Shown here in pieces: positions 17,675 through 23,394 of a stretch of DNA of 23,450 nt (the stretch's first letter is position 1; every line of letters starts with the position of its first letter). Under the pieces are notes generated by a model. That model made no database searches. It saw nothing but the letters and a program-made list of their open reading frames with translations, and was not told the origin of the DNA. This DNA is from SFWF01 sp045539095. GTDB lineage: Bacteria > Bacillota > Clostridia > Oscillospirales > Acutalibacteraceae. The position numbers were made by a program, and so were the translations under genes. Where the stretch lies: assembly GCA_045539095.1 (NCBI GenBank), contig JAZQER010000058.1:1-23450 (forward strand), in the 5' to 3' direction.

Positions 17675-17703
17675 ATTATAACCTATTACCCGTCTGTATT
17701 CAA
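17675..17703 (-). promoter_or_regulatory. Sigma-A-type promoter for the miaB-led run
   Basis: On the minus strand a TTGAAT box (17703-17698) and a perfect TATAAT box (17680-17675) are 17 bases apart. The expected start is near 17668, giving a leader of about 35 bases before the miaB ATG. It is the only good promoter I found in front of the 16-gene run. Confidence 0.75.
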
Positions 17704-17746
17704 GTTTAAAAATTTTTATTTTCAATAAATTTTTGACAAAAAACGC

Positions 17747-17774
17747 TTTACATTTACACTCAATCGGTTATAAT
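17747..17774 (+). promoter_or_regulatory. Sigma-A-type promoter for the sortase cassette
   Basis: TTTACA (17747-17752) and a perfect TATAAT (17769-17774) are 16 bases apart, with the expected start near 17781 and a leader of about 50 bases to the ATG at 17830. A TTGACA at 17733-17738 is too far away (30 bases) to be the partner. The promoter is divergent from that of miaB; the two -10 boxes are about 90 bases apart. Confidence 0.7.
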
Positions 17775-17829
17775 ATATTTGTAGAGTTCTACTTTGAATG
17801 GAACTATAAAGGAAATGAGGTATATTTTT

Positions 17830-18390
17830 ATGAAAAAATTAGCAGTAATTATTCTGGCAATCGCACTTCTTATCGTTCCTATGAGCATTTCCGCTTCTGC
17901 AGAGGGTGCTATCAATGAGTTTGAGCAAAAGGTTCTTGACGCTATAGACGAGCATATCAAGGTTGACGATAAGACTTTCCATGTTCCGGACGACTATGTT
18001 GTTCAGGCAGAAAACTTTCTTAAGACTATCGATATGACCGAGGCCCAGTCCAAGACTATCCTCGAGAAGATTGCTGACACGAAAGAGATCATCGTTGCTG
18101 ATCACATTCACTCTACTGCAGACCTTAAGGTTCTTCCTGCTGCTGAGAAGCAGAAGATCCTTGACAACGGTAAGGCAGCCGCTGCTGCTGTAAACGCCGA
18201 GCTTACCTATGACGGAGCTGATGTTACAGTTACCTATAACAATAATGAGATTTTCAGCGACGCTCCTATCATTAAGGTTACAGGCGCTGAGGTTGATTAC
18301 ACCGCCACTGTTCTTTCTGTAGCCGGTATTGTTGCTGTACTTGTTGCTGCCGCAGCTGTTGCTCAGAAAAAAGGTCTTCTTGTTAAATAA
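17830..18390 (+). CDS. Small exported protein with sorting-signal-like C-terminus, possible sortase substrate
   Basis: I do not recognise a family for this 186-residue protein. Residues 1-24 are a clear signal peptide (MKKLAVIILAIALLIVPMSI, then SASA) with likely cleavage before Glu25. The mature part is mostly charged helix (25-125), then a short beta-like stretch (ELTYDGADVTVTYNN). The end has three parts in the order of a cell-wall sorting signal: IKVTG (148-152), a hydrophobic helix (about 157-178) and KK at 180-181 near the C-terminus. IKVTG departs from LPxTG at positions 1-2 but keeps TG. There are no cysteines. Codon use favours GTT, GCT and CTT with long regular runs, unlike the minus-strand genes, suggesting high expression. 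I take the ATG at 17830, which fits the signal peptide and has GAGG nine bases upstream. The sortase gene begins at the next base. Confidence 0.8.
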   Translation: MKKLAVIILAIALLIVPMSISASAEGAINEFEQKVLDAIDEHIKVDDKTFHVPDDYVVQAENFLKTIDMTEAQSKTILEKIADTKEIIVADHIHSTADLKVLPAAEKQKILDNGKAAAAAVNAELTYDGADVTVTYNNNEIFSDAPIIKVTGAEVDYTATVLSVAGIVAVLVAAAAVAQKKGLLVK

Positions 18391-19068
18391 TTGAAGTCCT
18401 CGAAAACAACAAAAAAGCTGACGGAATACATTGCTTTTCCGTTAGCTTTTTTTCTTTTTGGAATTCTGTTTCTTTACCTTGTGCTATCTCCGTTTGTAAA
18501 TCTTGTTCTCAGCGGATGGGAACTTTTTTCCTCAGATTCCAACATAGCATTCGGTGAAGAAATCAATAATGATATTTTCGGTATTGAAAAAATAGAGATG
18601 ATCGAGGATTATATCCCTGCAAGCAAGATAACTTATCCTACTAACGGAACAAAATATGCCCAGATCACCATAACTGACAGCGAAACCGAATATGTTATCC
18701 CTCTCTATTTTGGAGACAACTCCTCTATCCTTAGAAAAGGTGCGGGTCATTATAGAGGTAGCAAATTCCCCGGAGAAGGCTCTACCGTACTTGTTTCGGG
18801 CCACAATAATACCTTTTTTAATTGCCTTAAATATGTCAAGGTCGGTGATACAATTAAACTTGAGACTAACTATGGCACATATCTTTACGAGGTTACCGAA
18901 ACTGCCGTAAAGAAGAGCACCGACTCTACCGCATACGATCTGAGAGCAGACGAAGAGAGCCTTGTGCTTTACACATGCTATCCGTTCAATCAGCTCGGTC
19001 TTACACCCGACAGATTTTTTGTTTATGCAAAGTTTGTATCGGGACCGACCGTCAGACTTGACAAATAG
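18391..19068 (+). CDS. Class D-like sortase (membrane-anchored transpeptidase)
   Basis: Sortases cut a sorting motif in exported proteins and join the new C-terminus to an amine, usually in the cell wall. This 225-residue protein has an N-terminal membrane helix (about 13-40) and an outward-facing beta-barrel domain. The catalytic triad is visible: His138 in LVSGHNNTFF, Cys196 in LVLYTCYPF and Arg208 in LTPDRFFVYAKF. The stretch RKGAGHYRGSKFPGEGS (115-131) is the usual entry to the His motif. TCYPF and the single N-terminal helix resemble class D more than A or B, but class cannot be settled by eye. The start is a TTG directly after the TAA of the previous gene, without a well-placed ribosome binding site, so reinitiation after the first gene is likely. 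A terminator-like hairpin lies inside codons 7-21. Confidence 0.88.
   Translation: MKSSKTTKKLTEYIAFPLAFFLFGILFLYLVLSPFVNLVLSGWELFSSDSNIAFGEEINNDIFGIEKIEMIEDYIPASKITYPTNGTKYAQITITDSETEYVIPLYFGDNSSILRKGAGHYRGSKFPGEGSTVLVSGHNNTFFNCLKYVKVGDTIKLETNYGTYLYEVTETAVKKSTDSTAYDLRADEESLVLYTCYPFNQLGLTPDRFFVYAKFVSGPTVRLDK
18411..18459 (+). terminator. Intrinsic terminator-like hairpin inside the sortase 5' coding region
   Basis: The arms 18411-18426 (AAAAAAGCTGACGGAA) and 18437-18452 (TTCCGTTAGCTTTTTT) pair over 16 positions, with one G-U wobble, around a 10-base loop, and a T-rich tract runs to 18459. The core GCTGACGGAA/TTCCGTTAGC gives a 10-bp stem followed by TTTTTTTCTTTTT, a textbook intrinsic terminator. 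It is placed between a seemingly highly expressed gene and its sortase, but inside the sortase reading frame, where the T-run encodes part of the membrane helix. Confidence 0.75.
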
Positions 19069-19079
19069 GAGGCAGCTCG

Positions 19080-19910
19080 ATGATAGATAAAAACACACTT
19101 ATCAGAAGAATAATCTGTACCACGGTTTCTTTTATACTTTCGGTCTGCCTTTTCGCTCTTGCCATGTGCGTAACATTCTATATCTCTTGTTCAAAAAAAT
19201 ATATAAATTTTATCGGGCAAAAAAGCAACTATGCCGCGCTTTCGTTTGATTCTCTTTCTACAGAACTAGCTGATATTACCATACCAAGCGGATTGCCAAT
19301 AGATTTTTTTGACGGAAAGCTCGACAAAGTTCAATATAACGAGCGGGTATTCGAGGCTTTAAACTCTAACGTAGACAGCATTTCTTTATCCTATTCCACC
19401 GATCAGATAACCGACGAGTTTTACGCTATAGCTATGGAGTATGCGAACAGTCAGCTTGAATCGGTAAGTGAAGAAACTTCCGAAGCACTTCGGGGCTTTG
19501 CGTCCGAGTGCTCATCAAGATATATAAAGTATGCTAACCCATCATCGGTAAAATATGTTTTGACTCATTTAAAGCCACTTAGGAAGCCTTTGCTTATCGC
19601 GACCGCTATTGTTGCGGTGCTCGGTATTGCAACCGCTGTACTGCTTGCATATTTGTGCAGAGGAAAAGACCTTTTAAAGCACCTCTTTTTCTCTTTCTCG
19701 GGGGCGTCTCTTATGTCGGGCGTTTTGCCGACCCTTTTGCTTTTGACAAACGAGATTAACAGAATATCTCTTACGTCTCCCGCCTTACATTCTCTTACGG
19801 TAACCTATATTGAAGGAATACTGTTTCTTATGGTAATTTTCGCCGTCTTGTTGCTTATTCCGATCATCGTGCCGGCAGCAGTCAAATTAAAAGTCTTCAA
19901 AAAGAAATAA
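19080..19910 (+). CDS. Four-helix membrane protein of unknown family (sortase cassette)
   Basis: I do not recognise this 276-residue protein. One membrane helix near the N-terminus (about 11-35) is followed by a soluble loop of some 130 residues (36-168), then three helices (about 170-192, 201-223, 243-267) and a basic tail KVFKKK. With the basic N-terminus inside, the large loop would be outside the cell, in reach of the sortase and the small exported protein. The loop has no obvious enzyme motif; it is rich in Ser, Glu and Tyr and looks mostly helical. The gene begins 11 bases after the sortase stop, with AGGAGG upstream of the ATG at 19080, so it has its own strong ribosome binding site. 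A helper role for export, assembly or substrate holding is only an inference from position. Confidence 0.82.
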   Translation: MIDKNTLIRRIICTTVSFILSVCLFALAMCVTFYISCSKKYINFIGQKSNYAALSFDSLSTELADITIPSGLPIDFFDGKLDKVQYNERVFEALNSNVDSISLSYSTDQITDEFYAIAMEYANSQLESVSEETSEALRGFASECSSRYIKYANPSSVKYVLTHLKPLRKPLLIATAIVAVLGIATAVLLAYLCRGKDLLKHLFFSFSGASLMSGVLPTLLLLTNEINRISLTSPALHSLTVTYIEGILFLMVIFAVLLLIPIIVPAAVKLKVFKKK

Positions 19911-19953
19911 AGGCATAAAAAATTCCGACAGCTGTCGGAATTTTTTATGCCTT
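19910..19953. terminator. Bidirectional terminator, perfect 44-bp palindrome
   Basis: The sequence 19910-19931 is the exact reverse complement of 19932-19953, centred on CAGCTG. The GC-rich core TTCCGACAGCTGTCGGAA is flanked by six A on one side and six T on the other, so each strand reads as a stem followed by a U-tract. It lies between the convergent sortase cassette (plus) and the GPH transporter (minus) and should end both transcripts; its first base is the last base of the cassette's final stop codon. Confidence 0.93.
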
Positions 19954-19960
19954 AATAATT

Positions 19961-21559
19961 CTATTCAGTAGCAACTTCTACATTTTGAGCCGCACGCCTT
20001 TCTTCAAGCTCGGAATTCATCTTTTCTAGCGTCTTCTTGTCTATGTTATAAATGAAAGCAAGACCGACAAACTGTAAAACAGCACTGAACATATAAAGAC
20101 CGGCAACGAGCCAGCACATATTATAAGCTGTTTGTGAGCTCTGAAGCATAGTTCCGTATTTTTCAACATAACCGAGAGCGCCCATTATGAGGAGTACGAC
20201 AGAAGGTCCAATACCCTGAGCAAGCTTACGGAAGAAGGAATGTAGCGAGTAAACCGTTCCTTCTTCACGAGTTCCGAATTTCCACTCGTTGTAGTCAATA
20301 GCATCGCCCATCATAGCCCATGATACACAGGTATAGAAGCCCATGCCAATACCGTAAATGACTAAGCTTGTCATATATACAGGGAGTGCAAACTTATAAG
20401 GCACCAATGGGAATATCATCATAATTACTGCACCGACGAGGGAAACAGCGGCACCAAAAACAGACGCTTCCTTTTTGCCGAATTTAACGACAATTTTCTT
20501 AATAAAGGGAATGAATATAATAGAGGGAAGGAAACCTATCATCTGAACGATACCGGAAAGAGAAGCCATTCCAAAATAAGTAGCAAACATGATGGTTGTT
20601 GCGGTTGTAGCAGCGTTCATACCAAGGAACATACCCATAGCAGCGAGGGTTGCGCCAACAGCAGGGCGGTTCTTCATAAATTTGCCAAAAGCACGGATGA
20701 TATTAATCTTTTCACCTTGTTCAGTAGTCTTAACAGCGTTTTCATCTGTGCGAATGGTGATGAATTTAATCATAAACAGGAATGCGACAAATCCAAGAAC
20801 ACCCATGATAAGCGCTGCCCAAAAAACTCTTTCGCCGAGAAGCTCTTGCGCCGTTTTATCTGTGAGAGGATTAATGATGCTCTCTCCGATTTCATAGGCT
20901 TTGCCTGTCTTGGGATTGGTATAGAACAGTGACTTATCAACATCCTCTGGAAGAACAATCTTTTTAAAAAGATTATCGAAGAAGTTTTCAGATCCATCAT
21001 AAGTAATGTTTTTCCAAATAAGGATAGGAAGGATCATATTGGGGAGTAGATTGCCAACTATTGAGCCGATTGAACGCCATGTAGAGAGCTCAGCCTGTTG
21101 AGTTTTATCGGAAGTTATTAACGGTAGCATAGAGCCATAGGGTACATTTGCTACGGTATAAAATGCATCCCATACAATATAACCCAAAACGAATAAGATT
21201 GCTTTCACGACCGTATTTGCGTTCGGGAAAGGCAGGAATACGGCTGCACCGCCGACAAGCAGACCGCAAGCACCTATAAAAATGTAGGTCTTAAATTTAC
21301 CCATCTTATAGTTTCTTTTGTCGCGGTCAATCATCGAGCCGATTAGCGGATCGTTAACAGCGTCCCAAATCTGCACCAAAAGGAGCAGCAGAGACAGAAG
21401 ACCTGTTTCCATCATCATATAGACAAGCCAGAAAGTTTGAACGGTACCCTTGAGAGCGAAGCTCATATTACATCCAAGGTCACCAGCGGCATAAGCAAGC
21501 TTATCACGCATGCCAAACTTGCGGTAGCCGTTCGCATCCAATTTAGGTTGCTTTTTCAT
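19961..21559 (-). CDS. GPH-family sugar:cation symporter (MFS)
   Basis: This 532-residue membrane protein belongs to the glycoside-pentoside-hexuronide:cation symporters (MelB/XylP/UidB-like), which import sugars or glycosides with Na+ or H+. The N-terminal GDLGCNMSF and the NDPLIGSMIDR motif after the second helix are family hallmarks, and MGDAIDYNEWKFGTREEG in the second half is equally typical. About 12 membrane helices can be traced. It is longer than the usual 450-480 residues because of an extra hydrophilic loop of about 55 residues in the middle of the N-terminal half (around 195-245). The ATG at 21559 follows AAAGGGG. It is divergent from an oxidoreductase gene, suggesting a shared carbohydrate pathway. 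The substrate cannot be deduced. Confidence 0.93.
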   Translation of the reverse strand: MKKQPKLDANGYRKFGMRDKLAYAAGDLGCNMSFALKGTVQTFWLVYMMMETGLLSLLLLLVQIWDAVNDPLIGSMIDRDKRNYKMGKFKTYIFIGACGLLVGGAAVFLPFPNANTVVKAILFVLGYIVWDAFYTVANVPYGSMLPLITSDKTQQAELSTWRSIGSIVGNLLPNMILPILIWKNITYDGSENFFDNLFKKIVLPEDVDKSLFYTNPKTGKAYEIGESIINPLTDKTAQELLGERVFWAALIMGVLGFVAFLFMIKFITIRTDENAVKTTEQGEKINIIRAFGKFMKNRPAVGATLAAMGMFLGMNAATTATTIMFATYFGMASLSGIVQMIGFLPSIIFIPFIKKIVVKFGKKEASVFGAAVSLVGAVIMMIFPLVPYKFALPVYMTSLVIYGIGMGFYTCVSWAMMGDAIDYNEWKFGTREEGTVYSLHSFFRKLAQGIGPSVVLLIMGALGYVEKYGTMLQSSQTAYNMCWLVAGLYMFSAVLQFVGLAFIYNIDKKTLEKMNSELEERRAAQNVEVATE

Positions 21560-21606
21560 AAATTTACCCCTTTACTGTTTTTTGTTTTCATATAAAGGAA
21601 GATTAC

Positions 21607-21651
21607 CGCAACAAAAAAACGCTTAAATCGCAACAAAGGATAAAGCGCTTT
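21607..21651. repeat. Two direct-repeat elements with LacI/CcpA-like cores in the transporter leader
   Basis: CGCAACAAA occurs at 21607-21615 and again at 21629-21637, 22 bases apart, and each copy is followed by an A-rich stretch and CGCTT (to 21624 and 21650). The second ends in the palindrome AAAGCGCTTT (21642-21651), the CG-centred core seen in LacI/CcpA-type operators; the first has AAAACGCT. They lie between the transporter promoter and its start codon, a suitable place for a repressor roadblock. Confidence 0.45.
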
Positions 21652-21698
21652 TTTAATTTTCAGAAATTGCATCCTATCTATATAAAAACTCTACTGTT

Positions 21699-21728
21699 AA
21701 TGTAACATATTTGTGTGTAATCTGTCAA
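21699..21728 (-). promoter_or_regulatory. Probable promoter of the GPH transporter
   Basis: On the minus strand a perfect TTGACA (21728-21723) is followed after 18 bases by TACATT (21704-21699), a four-of-six match to the -10 consensus. The leader before the ATG at 21559 would be about 130 bases long and includes the repeat elements at 21607-21651. Confidence 0.55.
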
Positions 21729-22001
21729 TACAAATTATCTATTTAGCAAGTATTATTGTGCAATATATATAATTTTTTGTTTTTGTTTTACTTCTTTTGA
21801 CGAAATGGGATTTTCAAATTCAACATATACCGACGAATGTGTATGCGCTCTTATAAGGTTTGAATCTTAATAATTTTAGGTTATATAATTTCATATTTAA
21901 AGCCTATTAACAGCATTTTTTCTAAAATCTGTCTCTAAAGTACCGAGATATATACCGTATTATTTCTCCCTTTAAAATAAACAAAATGTTAAAATTAAAA
22001 T

Positions 22002-22019
22002 ATGGAAAATTCTTTCCAT
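22002..22019. promoter_or_regulatory. 18-bp inverted repeat, candidate operator upstream of the oxidoreductase promoter
   Basis: ATGGAAA and TTTCCAT form perfect 7-base arms around ATTC. The repeat ends 6 bases before the -35 box at 22026, so a bound regulator could either contact RNA polymerase as an activator or block it. No regulator gene lies nearby. Confidence 0.5.
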
Positions 22020-22025
22020 TTTTAA

Positions 22026-22054
22026 TTGACATTTAAGTAAACATGTATTATAAT
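22026..22054 (+). promoter_or_regulatory. Consensus sigma-A promoter for the oxidoreductase
   Basis: A perfect TTGACA (22026-22031) and a perfect TATAAT (22049-22054) are separated by exactly 17 bases. The expected transcript start is near 22061, about 52 bases before the ATG at 22113. With all 12 consensus bases and ideal spacing, the promoter would be strong unless repressed. Confidence 0.88.
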
Positions 22055-22112
22055 TCAAATGCAATGGAATCACCATTAAATTCAATTATGTAAAAATCAG
22101 GAGGAATCCACC

Positions 22113-23153
22113 ATGAAAGAAAAATTACGTATTGGTGTCATTGGTGCCGGCTCGTTCTGCAGATGGCATCTTGACGGAATCAACAACTCCGAACATTCTG
22201 AGGCAGTTGTTGTTTGCGACCTCGACATCGAAAAGGCTAAGCTCAGAGCTAAACAGTACGGAGTAGCTGAATATTGCAGCGATTATAAAGAGATCCTCGC
22301 ACGTGAGGATATCGACGCAGTTACACTTCCCCTTCCCGATCAGGAGCACTGCAAGATCGCTTGTGACGCTTTAAGAGCAGGTAAGCACGTTCTCTGTGAG
22401 AAGCCTATGGCTCTCGACCTTGACGAGTGCAAGGAAATGGTAAGAGTTGCCCGTGAGACTGGCAAGCAGCTTATGGTAGGTCAGATCGGCCGTTATACTC
22501 CTGCTTTCATAAAGGCTAAAGAGCTTCTTGAGTCCGGAGCTATTGGTGATCTTTTCTTCATCGAATCCGAATATGCTCATGACTATTCCAGAATTCCCGG
22601 TTCTACATATGGCGACAACACCATTCCGTGGAGAAAAACTGCTGAACGTGAGCCTATCCTCGGCGGCGGTTGCCACGCTATCGACCTTATCCGTATGATC
22701 GCAGGCGATCCTGTTGAAGTATTCGCTTATGCTAACAATAAGAGCCTTGTTGACTGGCCCATTCACGATACCTGTGTTGGTATTATGAAGTTTGATAACG
22801 GCGTTATCGGTAAGGTATTCAATTCTCACGGTTGTAAGCGTGAGTACACTATGCGTTCCTTACTTTACGGTACCAAGGGAACCATCATCTTCGACAACAC
22901 TCACGACACTATCACTCTTTACAAAGAGGATATGATCGAGGGAATGGATACAAGAACACTTGCCGTTACAATCCCCGTTGAGCTTAACAACCACAACTTT
23001 GCTGCTGAGGTTGAGGATTTCAGTTCTGCAATCCTCGAGGGCAGAAGCGTTGTTACCGACGGCGTATCAGGTGCTAAGACCGTTTCGGTAGGTACCGCTA
23101 TCATCAAGTCCTTCACCACCGGTGAAAAGGTTACTGTTGATTACGATATCTAA
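22113..23153 (+). CDS. Gfo/Idh/MocA-family NAD(P)-dependent oxidoreductase
   Basis: A 346-residue cytoplasmic dehydrogenase of the Gfo/Idh/MocA family, whose members oxidise or reduce sugars, inositols and related polyols. The N-terminal Rossmann fold has the dinucleotide motif GVIGAGSFCRWH (8-19) and an acidic Asp36-Asp38 end of strand 2 that suggests NAD rather than NADP. EKP at 96-98 holds the catalytic Lys97, and GGCHAIDLIRMIAGD (185-199) holds the likely catalytic His188; the C-terminal half is the usual open beta-sheet. AGGAGG lies 8 bases before the ATG. Codons are strongly biased (GTT, CTT, AAG, GAG), like the small exported protein's gene. It is alone in its transcript, ending at the hairpin 23178-23208, and divergent from the GPH symporter. 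The exact substrate is unknown. Confidence 0.92.
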   Translation: MKEKLRIGVIGAGSFCRWHLDGINNSEHSEAVVVCDLDIEKAKLRAKQYGVAEYCSDYKEILAREDIDAVTLPLPDQEHCKIACDALRAGKHVLCEKPMALDLDECKEMVRVARETGKQLMVGQIGRYTPAFIKAKELLESGAIGDLFFIESEYAHDYSRIPGSTYGDNTIPWRKTAEREPILGGGCHAIDLIRMIAGDPVEVFAYANNKSLVDWPIHDTCVGIMKFDNGVIGKVFNSHGCKREYTMRSLLYGTKGTIIFDNTHDTITLYKEDMIEGMDTRTLAVTIPVELNNHNFAAEVEDFSSAILEGRSVVTDGVSGAKTVSVGTAIIKSFTTGEKVTVDYDI

Positions 23154-23177
23154 TATAACCTGTACTCTCTCAATTAA

Positions 23178-23215
23178 AAACGCACAGTACGTCCTGTACT
23201 GTGCGTTTCTTTTTG
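23178..23215 (+). terminator. Intrinsic terminator of the oxidoreductase gene
   Basis: Arms 23178-23190 (AAACGCACAGTAC) and 23196-23208 (GTACTGTGCGTTT) pair perfectly over 13 bases around the loop GTCCT, followed by a T-rich tail to about 23214. It starts 25 bases after the stop codon. Confidence 0.93.
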
Positions 23216-23238
23216 GTGCCTTTAGGAGTGGAAATAAA

Positions 23239-23257
23239 CCCCCGGTTCTACCGGGGG
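23239..23257 (+). repeat. Left-end hairpin of an IS200/IS605-family element
   Basis: CCCCCGGT (23239-23246) and ACCGGGGG (23250-23257) form an 8-bp GC-rich stem with a three-base loop. IS200/IS605 transposases recognise subterminal hairpins of this kind in single-stranded DNA. It lies about 140 bases before a tnpA start codon, which fits a left end. There is no U-tract, so it is not a plain terminator. Confidence 0.65.
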
Positions 23258-23332
23258 AAGGAAAAAGAGCGAAGCTACAATAAAAATGGGCGAGGCGTAG
23301 CTAAGCCCAAAAAAAGCTATAGATAAAAGAAG

Positions 23333-23388
23333 AACCTCTTGTATAATAGTAATGGTTTGGCAACCGCATTACAAAAATACAGGAGGTT
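23333..23388 (+). promoter_or_regulatory. Hairpin that sequesters the tnpA ribosome binding site
   Basis: AACCTCTTGTAT (23333-23344) pairs with ATACAGGAGGTT (23377-23388) over 12 positions (one G-U), burying the AGGAGG site at 23381-23386. Inside, GTAATG (23349-23354) pairs with CATTAC (23367-23372). The left arm overlaps a TATAAT box at 23342-23347, so only transcripts that start further upstream would contain the whole outer stem. Confidence 0.65.
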
Positions 23389-23394
23389 TTTCAA

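Larger units (their letters stand above)
21560..22112. other. Divergent AT-rich regulatory region between transporter and oxidoreductase
   Basis: This 553-base gap has no gene I can support. It holds a promoter for each flanking gene, paired repeats in the transporter leader and an inverted repeat before the oxidoreductase promoter (separate entries). A second plus-strand promoter-like pair, TTGAAT (21860-21865) and TATAAT (21884-21889) 18 bases apart, may be chance in such AT-rich DNA. A short inverted repeat AATGG-n5-CCATT (22063-22077) lies just past the expected oxidoreductase transcript start. I see no tRNA, riboswitch or CRISPR structure. Confidence 0.7.

Noticed and set aside
17733..17774. 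TTGACA at 17733 as the -35 box for the TATAAT at 17769
   Set aside because: The spacing is 30 bases, far from 16-18; TTTACA at 17747 fits.
18532..19098. Open minus-strand frame of 188 codons opposite the sortase
   Set aside because: The sortase on the plus strand has its catalytic triad intact; the minus frame is Cys/Ile-rich noise.
21639..21653. Full CcpA cre site around AAAGCGCTTT
   Set aside because: The CG-centred core fits, but the outer TG and CA positions of the cre consensus do not, so I report only a LacI/CcpA-like core.
21560..22112. Riboswitch or small RNA gene in the 553-base divergent region
   Set aside because: No conserved riboswitch motif, no stable GC-rich multi-stem fold and no terminator within it.
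23239..23257. The CCCCCGGT/ACCGGGGG hairpin as a second terminator of the oxidoreductase gene
   Set aside because: No U-tract follows, a strong terminator already lies at 23178-23215, and the distance to tnpA fits an IS left-end hairpin.
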